A stretch of 64,000 bases of DNA from Bacillus norwichensis (GCF_014836955.1 NZ_JACSPV010000005.1:110964-174963); one strand, 5' to 3'; shown: positions 43,561-53,039, counted from the first letter of the stretch. Notes: generated from the letters alone by a model not told the origin. A program made the numbers and translations.

Positions 43561-45891
43561 TTAGACACTGATTCCAAATTCTTTTATTTTTCGATAGAGA
43601 GTGCTTCTTGCAATCCCTAGCTTCCGGGCTGCTTCCAGTACATTTTTCGTTTCGCGGAGCGCCTTCGCAATCATTTCTCTCTCAGCCTCTTTCAAAGAAA
43701 GTTGTGGCCCCGCCTTTCTCGAAAAATAACCTCGCAAATTCCCGGGCAAATGTTCTACTTTGATTTCCTGGTCTTTCCCGCGCACGAGCAGATAAGCCCG
43801 TTCCATGACGTTCCTCAACTCCCGAATATTTCCCGGCCAAGGGTATTCCACAAGGAGCTGTATAACTTCAGCACTTACCCGCTTCACACCGTCTCCATAT
43901 GAATTTTCCAATTCCTGAAGAAGCTCCATGACAAGCAATTCAATATCCTCAGGTCGTTCCCGCAATGGCGGAATTGTTACGGACAACACATTCAAGCGAT
44001 AAAACAGATCTGAGCGAAATGTGTGTCCGTAAGCAATCTCCTCTTCCAGCTTCCGGTTTGTTGCAGCAATAATCCGAATATCTACTTTCCTCTCCTTCGT
44101 ATCACCGAGACGGACAATCGTTTTTGTTTCAAGGGCCCGCAGCAAAATAACCTGCAATTCCGTTGGCATATCGCCAATTTCATCTAAGAAAAGCGTTCCA
44201 CTGTGGGCAGCTTCAAATTTTCCAATGGCACCTCCCTTTCTAGCCCCCGTAAACGTACCTTCCATATATCCAAACAATTCACTTGCAATGAGACTCTCAG
44301 GTATAAGGCCAGTGTTGACCGAAACAAGAGGCCCACTGCTCCGGTCGCTCATTTCATGAATAGATTTAGCCACCATTTCTTTCCCAGTCCCGGTCTCCCC
44401 TAAAATCAGTACATTCGCGGTAGACTGCGCAGCAATTCGGGCAGTCTCCAATTCAAGCTGATACTGCTCGTTTCTTGTTCTCACCCGACCAAACGTCATA
44501 ATGGGAACTGTACTCTTGCCTATTCGCGGCTTTAGTAATAACAGATGCTTCCGTTTGGCCTCATGGGAAATAACTTGAAAGGAGTCGTATAGCTGCCCGA
44601 TCATTTTCCTTGTTAGTTTGTTTCCTTTTTCAAGCCCTGTCAGTTCGGAGGCCTTTCGGCTCAAATATTGAATCGTTCCTTTTTCAGAAAAAGCAATGAT
44701 CGCTTCCTCACTGATCTGTCCCCATGCTTCAAGGACAATTTCATTTAAACGGCTCGCTTTCTTTGTACTGATTTTAAAAGGTTCTGGCTTTATATTTTTA
44801 TCTGAGTCCCAAACTATGTCAAACTGGCCATTGGGCTGTGCTTTTCCTATTTTCACTGGTCTCGAAAGATGTCTGCCTCTAGCATCTACACGCAGTGTCC
44901 CGCATGCCGTATCCATCCTTTTTCCTCCTATGCTCCGAATAATTTCCCTTCGGTCCAGTGCTTTTGTTTTCACTATTGAATCAATAACAATTTTTGTTCC
45001 CAAATAAGTGTTATACATGACAGACGAAACGGGCATTTTTTTTCCAGAAAAACGATGAAACTGTTGAATGAAGGATAGATTAAGAGGATTGGATAATGAT
45101 TGAAAATAGCTAGCTGAACTGTAGTGTCCTGATCCGAATTCCGCTCCCATTGCTTCGATTTCCGTTTCTTTCGTAATTGGGCTAAAAATGGGAATAGACT
45201 CCGGGGACAGACGCATATGAGCATATTGGCGATAAAACGCCGGCACACTTTTTCCTACCAAGGTTGAAAAAATAACATCCGGCTTTTTTAAGATGATATC
45301 CTGAATCACCTCATAGAATTCCTGATTGCCAAAGGGCACATACTTTTCTCCGACCACTTCTCCATTCTTCTCATTTGCATAGATCTTTACCTGCTCATTT
45401 GTTTCCCGTGGGTAAATGTAGTCATTTCCAACCAGGTAAATACGCTTTCCATAATGACTCATGAAATAATCAATCAATATATGGACTTGTTGATTAGGGA
45501 CTTCTCCAGTGTAAAAAACATGGGGGTGATCTTCCTGTCCCTCGTAAAGGGTTGGATACACTAGGAGACAATTATACTTTTCCATGATAGGCAAAACGGC
45601 TTTCCGACAAGCTGAAGTGTAACAGCCAATAAAAATCCTGACTCCGTCCTGGGCAAGCGCTTCTGCTTCTTTGGCACTCACCATTGGATCTGAACCTATA
45701 TCTCGGATGATGGTTTCGATTTCCGCATGACGCTTATTGAACTCGCTGATAGCAAAACTGGCAGCCTCATACTGCCCTTTTTCCGTGATTGACGTGATTC
45801 CTGTCAAAGAAAAAAGAAGTCCAACTTTAATTTGCAAATCATCTTCTCCCCCTATGTCCCATTTTAGGAAAACCGTCTCAATATCGGACAT
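43561..45891 (-). CDS. Single-chain sensor/activator: amide/urea-type binding domain + PAS + sigma-54 AAA+ + Fis helix-turn-helix
   Basis: 776 residues with no signal peptide. Residues about 18-350 are a type I periplasmic-binding fold like UrtA/AmiC (KVGLLFSLTGITSITEKGQY, RIFIGCYTSACRKAVLPIME, VGNDYIYPRETNE), but cytoplasmic here. A short PAS-like segment (ISEEAIIAFSEKGTIQYLSR) follows at about 390-430. The AAA+ domain has Walker A GETGTGKE, Walker B GTLFLDEIGD and a sigma-54 contact loop changed from GAFTGA to GTFTGA. A Fis-type helix-turn-helix ends the protein (NVLEAARKLGIARSTLYRKI). Divergent from an amidase operon with a sigma-54 promoter. It probably senses an amide or urea derivative directly. 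Confidence 0.9.
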   Translation of the reverse strand: MSDIETVFLKWDIGGEDDLQIKVGLLFSLTGITSITEKGQYEAASFAISEFNKRHAEIETIIRDIGSDPMVSAKEAEALAQDGVRIFIGCYTSACRKAVLPIMEKYNCLLVYPTLYEGQEDHPHVFYTGEVPNQQVHILIDYFMSHYGKRIYLVGNDYIYPRETNEQVKIYANEKNGEVVGEKYVPFGNQEFYEVIQDIILKKPDVIFSTLVGKSVPAFYRQYAHMRLSPESIPIFSPITKETEIEAMGAEFGSGHYSSASYFQSLSNPLNLSFIQQFHRFSGKKMPVSSVMYNTYLGTKIVIDSIVKTKALDRREIIRSIGGKRMDTACGTLRVDARGRHLSRPVKIGKAQPNGQFDIVWDSDKNIKPEPFKISTKKASRLNEIVLEAWGQISEEAIIAFSEKGTIQYLSRKASELTGLEKGNKLTRKMIGQLYDSFQVISHEAKRKHLLLLKPRIGKSTVPIMTFGRVRTRNEQYQLELETARIAAQSTANVLILGETGTGKEMVAKSIHEMSDRSSGPLVSVNTGLIPESLIASELFGYMEGTFTGARKGGAIGKFEAAHSGTLFLDEIGDMPTELQVILLRALETKTIVRLGDTKERKVDIRIIAATNRKLEEEIAYGHTFRSDLFYRLNVLSVTIPPLRERPEDIELLVMELLQELENSYGDGVKRVSAEVIQLLVEYPWPGNIRELRNVMERAYLLVRGKDQEIKVEHLPGNLRGYFSRKAGPQLSLKEAEREMIAKALRETKNVLEAARKLGIARSTLYRKIKEFGISV

Positions 45892-45944
45892 ACTATATGA
45901 TCACCTTCTATAGTATATCTAAATTTCTAATAATTCAATTAACA

Positions 45945-45961
45945 TGTCCATTTTTGGGACA
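45945..45961. promoter_or_regulatory. Candidate upstream activating site for the amide regulator
   Basis: TGTCCATTTTTGGGACA has inverted TGTCC/GGACA arms and lies 41 bp upstream of the -24 element. A related TGTCCCATTTTAGGA occurs at 45855, inside the start of the regulator gene. Two spaced sites are usual for sigma-54 activators. Confidence 0.55.
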
Positions 45962-46001
45962 AGGGAAAAAGCAAAATCCCTTTCCAGCCGTCTTTTTTCT
46001 T

Positions 46002-46017
46002 TGGCATGAAATTTGCA
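46002..46017 (+). promoter_or_regulatory. Sigma-54 (-24/-12) promoter of the amidase operon
   Basis: TGGCATGAAATTTGCA gives TGGCAT, 5 bp, TTGCA, the same form as the promoter at 20478-20493. It points toward the small gene and amidase and lies next to the divergent sigma-54 activator. Confidence 0.85.
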
Positions 46018-46109
46018 ATATTTTTAATATGAAGGGAGGCCGAGGCAGCACTGCTTCAAACATAAGTTTCAATCCGTTTCTACTTAATTAAAAAAGGAGA
46101 GGATTCAGG

Positions 46110-46292
46110 TTGAAGTTATCGATTCAGGAAAAATTGGAGGATAAGGGGATTACTGTTAAAGAAGGGCATCTTCCCCTGCTTCAGACACGCTGGGATGCTA
46201 TTCAGGATTTGAAGAAGAACATTAACAATGCGAATCTTGATGAAGCAGACATAAGTCTTCGCAACACTCCCGGAGGTGACCACATTGAGTAA
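46110..46292 (+). CDS. Small acidic protein coupled to the amidase
   Basis: 60 residues from a TTG with GGAGAGG upstream: a helical N-terminal half (LSIQEKLEDKGITVKEGHLP, RWDAIQDLKKNI) and a polar tail ending NTPGGDHIE. It is the first gene after the sigma-54 promoter, and its stop overlaps the amidase start by 8 bp. I do not recognise the family. Small partner proteins are known for some amidases (GatC, AtzG), so an accessory-subunit role is a guess from position. Confidence 0.65.
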   Translation: MKLSIQEKLEDKGITVKEGHLPLLQTRWDAIQDLKKNINNANLDEADISLRNTPGGDHIE

Positions 46293-47706
46293 AGAGCTCG
46301 TAACTAAATCAGTAGAAAAGTTGGCGCCGCTCATTGAAAAGAGAGAAGTGTCATCACTTGAATTGACAAAAGCAGTACTTGACCATGCCGAAGCCCTCAA
46401 CGAAACAATCAATGCCTATGTCAGCTTTAGGCGTGATAAGGCGGAAAAAGAAGCGGAACAGGCAGACAAAGAGATCGCATCAGGCAATTATAAAGGAATG
46501 TATCATGGTATTCCAATGGCAATAAAAGATAACTTTTATTTTAAAGATGAAGTGACAACCATGAGTTCCAAAATCCATGGAGAATTTGTTTCCGATTATG
46601 ATGCTACTGTTATTTCTAAAATGAGAGAAGCCGGCATTGTTTTTACCGGAAAATTGAACATGCACGAATATGCATGGGGAATCACAAATAACAGCCCGCA
46701 TTTCGGCCCTGTCAGAAACCCATGGAATCTTGAAAAAATTCCAGGTGGATCAAGCGGCGGTTCCGGTGCAGGTATTGCAGCTGACATGACCGTTGCTACG
46801 CTTGGAACAGACACAGCGGGTTCCATCCGTATTCCATCATCGTCTTGCGGAATCGTCGGTCTCAAACCAACATTTGGCCGAGTCAGTAAATACGGGTGCT
46901 ATCCCCTTGCTTGGTCGCTAGATCACATTGGTCCAATGACCAAGACTGTCAGAGATGCAGCTGGCTTGTTGGAAGTTATCGCGGGCTACGATCCGAATGA
47001 CCCGACTTCCGCGAATGCTCCAACGGAGAAGTACTCCTCCAAATTGACCGGAGATGTAAAAGATCTCGTCATCGGTATCAACGAAGAGTATTATTTTAAA
47101 AACGTAGACGCAGGCGTTGAAAGCTTGGTTCGACAAGCAATCAAAACACTTGAAAAACAAGGAGCAAAAGTAGAGAAGGTTGAAATCCCTGCCCTGCAAT
47201 ATTCCGAATATGCAGAGCTGGTTACTTCCCTATCAGAAGCTTCGGCAATCCACCATCGAGATTTGCAAAAGCGACCTGACGATTTCGGCGACGATATCCG
47301 CCTGCTCTTTGAGCTTGGAGAACTCTTCTCGTCTGTCGACTACTTGCAGGCACAGCAGCTTCGCCGCCAATTGAAGCAGGACTTCCGCAAAGCTTTCGAA
47401 AAAGTGGATGTACTAATGGCGCCGACACTGCCTGTCATGCCGCCTGATATCGGAAGCGACTTCGCTAACCTGAACGGAAAGCAAGTCGATCTCATTGATA
47501 ACTTTATCCGCTTTATGGGACCATGCAACCTCGCGGGACTTCCTGCCATGACCCTTCCGTGCGGATTGAAAGATGAAATGCCTGTCGGATTACAAATCAT
47601 CGGCCCAGCATTCAGTGAAAGTACTGTTCTGAACGCAGGCTACGCCTTTGAACAAACCAACCCGTTAAAAGGAAGAAAAGCCAAAATTGCCAGCCCAGTA
47701 AAATAA
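46285..47706 (+). CDS. Amidase signature family hydrolase
   Basis: 473 residues. Ser-cisSer-Lys triad is visible: Lys in MAIKDNFYF, cis-Ser in IPGGSSGGSGAG and nucleophilic Ser in TDTAGSIRIPSSSCG. The family includes GatA, AtzF-type allophanate hydrolases and general amidases. It is not GatA of the tRNA amidotransferase operon, since gatB/gatC are absent. The TTG at 46285 is preferred over the GTG at 46276 because GGAGG abuts the latter. Control by the adjacent amide/urea-type sensor and a sigma-54 promoter implies use of an amide as nitrogen or carbon source; the substrate is unknown. Confidence 0.88.
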   Translation: MSKELVTKSVEKLAPLIEKREVSSLELTKAVLDHAEALNETINAYVSFRRDKAEKEAEQADKEIASGNYKGMYHGIPMAIKDNFYFKDEVTTMSSKIHGEFVSDYDATVISKMREAGIVFTGKLNMHEYAWGITNNSPHFGPVRNPWNLEKIPGGSSGGSGAGIAADMTVATLGTDTAGSIRIPSSSCGIVGLKPTFGRVSKYGCYPLAWSLDHIGPMTKTVRDAAGLLEVIAGYDPNDPTSANAPTEKYSSKLTGDVKDLVIGINEEYYFKNVDAGVESLVRQAIKTLEKQGAKVEKVEIPALQYSEYAELVTSLSEASAIHHRDLQKRPDDFGDDIRLLFELGELFSSVDYLQAQQLRRQLKQDFRKAFEKVDVLMAPTLPVMPPDIGSDFANLNGKQVDLIDNFIRFMGPCNLAGLPAMTLPCGLKDEMPVGLQIIGPAFSESTVLNAGYAFEQTNPLKGRKAKIASPVK

Positions 47707-47740
47707 GCGCTGCATCGTTCAGCAAGATAATCGGACATTA

Positions 47741-47766
47741 GGACGGGCTTCATGCCCGTCCTTTAC
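47741..47766 (+). terminator. Intrinsic terminator of the amidase operon
   Basis: GGACGGGCTTCATGCCCGTC stem closing with C and TTTACTGTTT, 35 bp after the amidase stop codon. Confidence 0.8.
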
Positions 47767-47767
47767 T

Positions 47768-47866
47768 GTTTCCACTAAAAGCGAGTACTACTAGAAGGAC
47801 ATCTTTTATTTACATTAAAAACGGGTACTATTTACACTGGCATCCCTGATTTCCACTTAAAACATT
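47768..47866. mobile_element. Possible IS21-type end remnant
   Basis: Several spaced copies of a TT(T)NCA(C/T)T(A)AAA pattern: TTTCCACTAAAAGCGAGTAC, TTTACATTAAAAACGGGTAC, TTTACACTGGCATCCCTGAT and TTTCCACTTAAAAC. IS21-family elements have multiple such repeats at their ends. No istA or istB remains nearby, so this would be a relic; the call rests on resemblance only. Confidence 0.4.
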
Positions 47867-48279
47867 AATAACGTACCAACTTCTACGATAAAAGAAAAGC
47901 CCCGCTTCCACATTTTCATTAAGCTTTTGTCCTCGGTTGACTAAGGTAGAATGTACAATGACCGTCCCTTTCCGCTGTTTTTTTCGACAGTCTCTTCATC
48001 CTTCCAAGCACATTTTTACAATAAAACGATGAAACAAATTCTATCCACCCTCCCTGTTGAAACATTCCACCCCTAAGGTAACCGTACATCCTGCATATTC
48101 CATCTTCATTCGTGACATGCTAAAAACCAGCATGAATTCTGATTAAACGTGCATCGTGTCATTAGTGACCGATTTTAGGATTTCACATAATTTATGATCC
48201 CTATATGACTTTTTACTTTTTTCACACATTATTTCATAACCAATGTGCAAGTACACACCTACGTTTGGAGATGACACCT
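47867..48279. other. Intergenic region before the first ger operon
   Basis: About 410 bp, no gene or clear hairpin seen. A sporulation (sigma-G type) promoter would be expected close to the ger operon but I could not place one with confidence. Confidence 0.45.
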
Positions 48280-49644
48280 ATGCGTAAGAAAATACCCATC
48301 ATTTACACTCCATCCGAAACGATTGAATGGTTGAAGAATGAGATCAAATCCTTTGATTTTGTACATAAGCCGCTTGAAATCAACAATAAGAGGATGATGC
48401 TTTTATATATTAAAACAGTCGCAGACGGGCAAAGGCTGCATGATAGCCTCATCAAGCCATTTTTTGAACTGCCTTCACTTGGAGAAGTAGAAGCTTATTT
48501 GTCATCTTTGCCAAATCAGATTGAGATTGAATCAAGGGAGCACATTTTACTGGAGATTACAAAAGGCAGTGTCTTGATTCATATTAACGACTCCTTATTC
48601 CTGTTTGATTTTACTTTGGTCAATAATGATAATGTCCTCGAAAGTAATATTGAGCCTACGATTCAAGGGCCGCAATATGCTATGAGTGAGGCTATTATGA
48701 CAAATCTGAATTTGATCAGGCAGCGCTACCATCAGCCTTCTCTTACTATCGAAATGCTCACGATTGGGAAAAAGACAAACCAGTCACTTGCACTGATTTA
48801 TGATCAGGACGATGTACATCAAAATGTACTGGAGGAAGTGAAAAAAAGGATCGACTCTCTTGACAGAGACATTATTCAATCCACTTCGGAGCTGCTGTAT
48901 CTGATCAACAATGAAAGGTTTTGTTTATTCCCAAGCATGATGATGACAGAAAGGACAGATCGCATCGTCTACAATATTGCGGGTGGAAAAGTCATTCTGC
49001 TTCTGGATGGAGATTCAAATGCCATTCTTGCTCCAGCCGTTTTTTTTGATTTCATGACTTCCATTGAAGACAGCTATCATACTTACTGGGTGTCCCGTTT
49101 TGCTGTCATACTTAGATACATCGGTCTTTTCAACTGCCTAGTTCTGCCAGGATTATATGTTGCTGTCATCTCTTATAATCCTGATGTTTTCCGGTCAGAA
49201 CTGGCGCTTTCAATTGCAGGAAGCCGAGTCGGGGTACCTTATCCTTCCTATGTTGAAGTCCTGTTTATGTTATTTGTGATGGAGCTTCTGACAGAAGCCA
49301 GTATACGACTGCCCAAAGCCATTAGTGCAACAGCTACCACTGTAGGCGGTCTTATTCTTGGTACAGCGGCTACGGAGGCTGCTCTAACCTCCAATGTCAT
49401 GATCATCATTATTTCTGCAGTGGCTATATCAACCTTTGTCATTCCCATTAATGAAATGAGCTTAGCCATTAGGGTATTCAGGTATGTCATCCTATTCTTC
49501 ACAACTATCTCGGGAATGGCTGGCCTAATGTTAAGCTTTATTGGATTTATTATGTATTTGACGAACAAAAGGAGCTTTGGGGAGCCTTATTTAAAATTTT
49601 ACTTTAAAGGACGGAAAAAAGAGATTAAGGGGAGCGGAACATGA
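48280..49644 (+). CDS. Spore germinant receptor subunit A (GerA family), operon 1
   Basis: 454-residue inner-membrane protein of the dormant spore. A soluble N-terminal region (about 1-260) is followed by several membrane helices; typical blocks are FCLFPSMMMTERTDRIVYNI, SIAGSRVGVPYPSYVEVLFM and SFGEPYLKF near the end. The frame opens at 48205, but GGAG sits 9 nt before the ATG at 48280. Its stop overlaps the B-subunit start. The N-terminal domain is shorter than that of the operon 2 protein. Confidence 0.9.
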   Translation: MRKKIPIIYTPSETIEWLKNEIKSFDFVHKPLEINNKRMMLLYIKTVADGQRLHDSLIKPFFELPSLGEVEAYLSSLPNQIEIESREHILLEITKGSVLIHINDSLFLFDFTLVNNDNVLESNIEPTIQGPQYAMSEAIMTNLNLIRQRYHQPSLTIEMLTIGKKTNQSLALIYDQDDVHQNVLEEVKKRIDSLDRDIIQSTSELLYLINNERFCLFPSMMMTERTDRIVYNIAGGKVILLLDGDSNAILAPAVFFDFMTSIEDSYHTYWVSRFAVILRYIGLFNCLVLPGLYVAVISYNPDVFRSELALSIAGSRVGVPYPSYVEVLFMLFVMELLTEASIRLPKAISATATTVGGLILGTAATEAALTSNVMIIIISAVAISTFVIPINEMSLAIRVFRYVILFFTTISGMAGLMLSFIGFIMYLTNKRSFGEPYLKFYFKGRKKEIKGSGT

Positions 49645-50738
49645 ATCGCTTTATGTATTGTTTACTATTTGTCAACATGATCGCAAACATGATTTCCGCA
49701 GTTCCGAAAGTCCTCTTAGATCATAGAACGGATGGCGCGATTGTTTCCATGCTTCTATCTCTCATTTTTGGTTTAATCCTTTTATATATAACCGGCAATT
49801 TTTTCAGTAAATATCCGGGAAAGGACTTCCCTTCATTGCTGAAGGAATATGCTCCTTCCTGGATGTATTGGCCATTTAATTTGTTGATTGCCTGTGTATG
49901 GTTTTCAGCTGGTCTCATTACATTGGTCACCTACTCATTCATGCTTAAACGCTTTTTAACCCCGGAGATGTCAATCACCTGGATTGCCATCAGCTTTTTA
50001 ATCGTCGTCTCTTTTGGTGTGCTGATGAATACAGAGAGTGTCTTATATACAGTAGAGAATGTGCTGTTATTATCATTTCCTCTTGTTGCTTTGATCATAT
50101 ATAAAGCCTTTTCAAGCAAACAATTCGAATGGGATTTTGTTCGGGAAGCCATCATGCATTTCAATCACCTTCCCAATTACAGCTCTTTTTCAGCAGCCAC
50201 TTTCGCATTTGTCGGCATCTCCAACATGATCATTTTCAATCGCGCGTTTACACACAAAAAAACCCGCGTAACTTGGAAGCAAATCTCCTTGATTGGCGTG
50301 ATTGGGACGGGGGTGTTGGGAACCTTGTACTTTGCTCCAATTGGCTTGAACGGATTTGACCATATTAACCATTTGGTTTATCCTGCTATCTCAACTAGCG
50401 ATACACTTTGGTTAAAATTCGGGATCATTGAACGTCTTCTATATATTTTTCTGCCATTATTTTTGGCCATTTCTTTTTTGAATCTCCTGATTCATTGGCA
50501 TATAGCCATTGAGGCATGCAAGAATATGATCTGGTTTAAAAAATTCAAGTTAAAAAAAATGAATTTAACTTCCTATTTGTACCTAATCGTTTTTTGGACT
50601 ATTACGTTGATTGTAATCAATTCTCTTTCAGAACACACCCTTCTTTTATATTCCGGGTACTTTTACAATATAGGCCCACCCCTCATCCTTCTTTTCTTTT
50701 TCTGTTTTTGGTATATCAACAGGAGGGTTAAATCATGA
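49641..50738 (+). CDS. Spore germinant receptor subunit B (permease-like), operon 1
   Basis: 365 residues, about ten transmembrane helices of the amino acid/polyamine/organocation permease type. GerAB-like features include the N-terminal MIANMISAVPKVLLDHRTDG and FSAATFAFVGISNMIIFNR. In GerAB this subunit binds the germinant. Overlaps both neighbours by 4 bp. Confidence 0.9.
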   Translation: MNRFMYCLLFVNMIANMISAVPKVLLDHRTDGAIVSMLLSLIFGLILLYITGNFFSKYPGKDFPSLLKEYAPSWMYWPFNLLIACVWFSAGLITLVTYSFMLKRFLTPEMSITWIAISFLIVVSFGVLMNTESVLYTVENVLLLSFPLVALIIYKAFSSKQFEWDFVREAIMHFNHLPNYSSFSAATFAFVGISNMIIFNRAFTHKKTRVTWKQISLIGVIGTGVLGTLYFAPIGLNGFDHINHLVYPAISTSDTLWLKFGIIERLLYIFLPLFLAISFLNLLIHWHIAIEACKNMIWFKKFKLKKMNLTSYLYLIVFWTITLIVINSLSEHTLLLYSGYFYNIGPPLILLFFFCFWYINRRVKS

Positions 50739-51841
50739 AACGAAACCGTTTTTTAATATTGGCGGCAGTATGTATCACTTGTTTTTTATTATCAAGCTGT
50801 GGTTTCAAAGATATCGATAAACGTATTTTCGTACAGGCCATAGGGGTTGATTATTCCGGCAACGAGAAAAAACCATACAAAGTCACTTTAAAACTGGCTG
50901 TCCCTTCCGGGTCGTTAAAAGAAGCAGGGGTTAAGTATACGTATTTGACGAAGGAAGATTCAACCCTTGCTGGTGCCATTCGCTTTTTGAAAACACAAGT
51001 GGATAAAGAACTTGATTTTGGACATACAAGAGCTCTGATTTTCGATAAAAAAATTTTGGAAAAGGATTTCAAGGAGACATTGGACTTTTTCATAAGAAGA
51101 AGAGATATTCAGATGATCTCATGGGTTGCAGTCGGAGAGCCTTCCGCCGAGGAAGTGTTGAGGGTCAAACCAGAATCGGAAATGGCAGGCTCAACTGTCC
51201 TCACTAACCTTTTTTCAGGCAATGGGGTTGAAAGCGCCTATATCACCTCCACTTTTCTTTTTGATGCAAGAAGGAAAATGGTGGAAAATGGGATCGAACC
51301 TATTATTCCAATTATCAGAACCAATAAAGACCATTCGACTCTGATTGTCAATCATTCCTATGTTTTCTCACCTCGTCATGAGCCAGTGAAGCTTAATCCA
51401 ATGCAGACAAAATTTTTCAGTTTGATGGCGAGTCGTATTAATAAATTAGACATAGAAGTGAAAAAAAAGGGTGAGAATTTTACCATGTCAGTGGATTCAG
51501 CAAGAGTCAAGTATAAGATTATTACTGCACCTCAAAAGAAGCCTGTTCTGAAAATGAAGATTGTCATTGCGGGTATTATTGAAGAATCAACCTTTGATAT
51601 GAACCCGAGTGAATTAGATACCTATAGCAAAATGACAGCAAAAAAAACAAAACAGGAAGTCTTAAAGGTATTGAGATTCCTCCAGAAAGAGGACTTGGAT
51701 CCGCTAGGCTTTGGCCTTCGCTATAAAGCAACGAGGATCCAAAACGGAAAAAGATATGAGGAATGGCAGGGGATTTATCCAAATCTGACTTTTGATGTAT
51801 CCGTCGATGCAAAAATTAGAAGTACTGGAACTGTTGAATAA
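50735..51841 (+). CDS. Spore germinant receptor subunit C (lipoprotein), operon 1
   Basis: 368 residues. Lipoprotein signal with lipobox FLLSSCGFKDIDKR, then the three-domain Ger(x)C fold (IFVQAIGVDYSGN near the start, ELDFGHTRALIFDKKILEKD, and a C-terminal QEVLKVLRFLQKEDLDPLGFG block). Normal length. Last gene of the plus-strand ger operon, which converges with operon 2. Confidence 0.9.
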   Translation: MKRNRFLILAAVCITCFLLSSCGFKDIDKRIFVQAIGVDYSGNEKKPYKVTLKLAVPSGSLKEAGVKYTYLTKEDSTLAGAIRFLKTQVDKELDFGHTRALIFDKKILEKDFKETLDFFIRRRDIQMISWVAVGEPSAEEVLRVKPESEMAGSTVLTNLFSGNGVESAYITSTFLFDARRKMVENGIEPIIPIIRTNKDHSTLIVNHSYVFSPRHEPVKLNPMQTKFFSLMASRINKLDIEVKKKGENFTMSVDSARVKYKIITAPQKKPVLKMKIVIAGIIEESTFDMNPSELDTYSKMTAKKTKQEVLKVLRFLQKEDLDPLGFGLRYKATRIQNGKRYEEWQGIYPNLTFDVSVDAKIRSTGTVE

Positions 51842-51900
51842 ACATTCGGTGTTAGAGCGGAAATCCCTTCTCTACGCGCCTTAAAATCCGTCCAAATTGG

Positions 51901-51929
51901 AAAAGCGCTCATTTCAGACAGCGCTTTTC
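51901..51929. terminator. Bidirectional terminator between the convergent ger operons
   Basis: AAAAGCGCTcatttcagacAGCGCTTTT with A- and T-runs on both sides. It overlaps the stop codon of the minus-strand B subunit. Confidence 0.85.
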
Positions 51930-53008
51930 TTTTTCTTTCTTTTCCGAACAAAGGCTATAAGCAGAAGCAGCAGTGGCAGAAGCAGTTGAATAGTAGCTGA
52001 ATAATAGGGGAAGGTCAAAAAGTCGAATCGGCTGATGGCCATCGTACTAGGCGTTGCCCAAAAGGAAAATTGTACAATCAATATTCCGAGCGGCCAGACA
52101 ACTGGTCTATGATCGGAAAGATTCAGCCATTGGGCAATCACCAAAGAGCAAATGTAATAAAAGAGGGAGGTTTTTACAAAGGCACCTACGATCCATACTG
52201 CCATAATGACTGCCTCCATGTTTTCAAAAAAACCTGCGCGCGAATATCGACCAACGTTCATCAACGGATAAAGTTTATTTGCTGTTGATTCACCCAAGAC
52301 AAAGAGAACCATAAAGTTGACAATTACCAGTGAGATCATGACTCCCAAAACTACCGTCAATCCATATTTCATTCCTTTTTTCACATCTGATAAATAAGGG
52401 AGAAGGAACGCAATGATAAAAAACTCCGAAAACCACCCGCTGGGCGGAATGGCACCCTTGAGGGGAGGAAGCCATCCGTTCTCCAAAACGGGCAGCATAT
52501 TTTTTGGTTGAAGGTCTGGCACTAAAAATATTATGGCAATTAGAATCGGCAGAACGAATAGGGGAAAAAGCAACTGTCCTACCCTCGCCATCACTTCCAA
52601 CCCACTATATACACATAAAGCACAGAGTAATACCATTGATGAAATGACAACTGTTTGAGGAGTCGTGAACAGAAAAGAAGTCACAATAAAATCACTATAT
52701 GATCTGATACTCAATCCGGAAAGATCTAAGTAGAAAAAAAAGAAGAAGAAACCAATCACCTTTCCCGGCATTTTTCCAACGACAGCTTCAGTGATTTGGA
52801 TAACACTTTTCCCTGGGTACATATTATGAAGGCTTCCTGCCAAATAAACGGCTAAAAAACCCGTTATAGAAGCAAAGATGGGAGACATCCACATATCCCG
52901 ACCCGCAGATTGAGCTGTTAGGCTTGGCATGGAAAGAATGGCAGTAGCAAGAACAGCAGGATACAATAACATAGCCATTTGCAAAGCTGATATTTTCCCT
53001 CTTTCCAA
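51914..53008 (-). CDS. Spore germinant receptor subunit B (permease-like), operon 2
   Basis: 364 residues, about ten membrane helices. Starts ERGKISALQMAMLLYPAVLA, the usual GerAB opening; also contains SMPSLTAQSAGRDMWMSPIF. The frame opens at a GTG (53017) that touches AAAGGAAG; the TTG at 53008 has better spacing and gives the family-typical N-terminus. Last gene of operon 2, after the small membrane protein. Confidence 0.88.
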   Translation of the reverse strand: MERGKISALQMAMLLYPAVLATAILSMPSLTAQSAGRDMWMSPIFASITGFLAVYLAGSLHNMYPGKSVIQITEAVVGKMPGKVIGFFFFFFYLDLSGLSIRSYSDFIVTSFLFTTPQTVVISSMVLLCALCVYSGLEVMARVGQLLFPLFVLPILIAIIFLVPDLQPKNMLPVLENGWLPPLKGAIPPSGWFSEFFIIAFLLPYLSDVKKGMKYGLTVVLGVMISLVIVNFMVLFVLGESTANKLYPLMNVGRYSRAGFFENMEAVIMAVWIVGAFVKTSLFYYICSLVIAQWLNLSDHRPVVWPLGILIVQFSFWATPSTMAISRFDFLTFPYYSATIQLLLPLLLLLIAFVRKRKKKKSAV

Positions 53009-53039
53009 GATTCCCACTTCCTTTCCATGCTGGGTGAGA

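Noticed and set aside
46285..47706. Amidase gene as gatA of the tRNA-dependent amidotransferase
   Set aside because: gatB and gatC are absent, and the gene is under a sigma-54 promoter with a dedicated amide-type regulator, which does not fit an essential housekeeping subunit.
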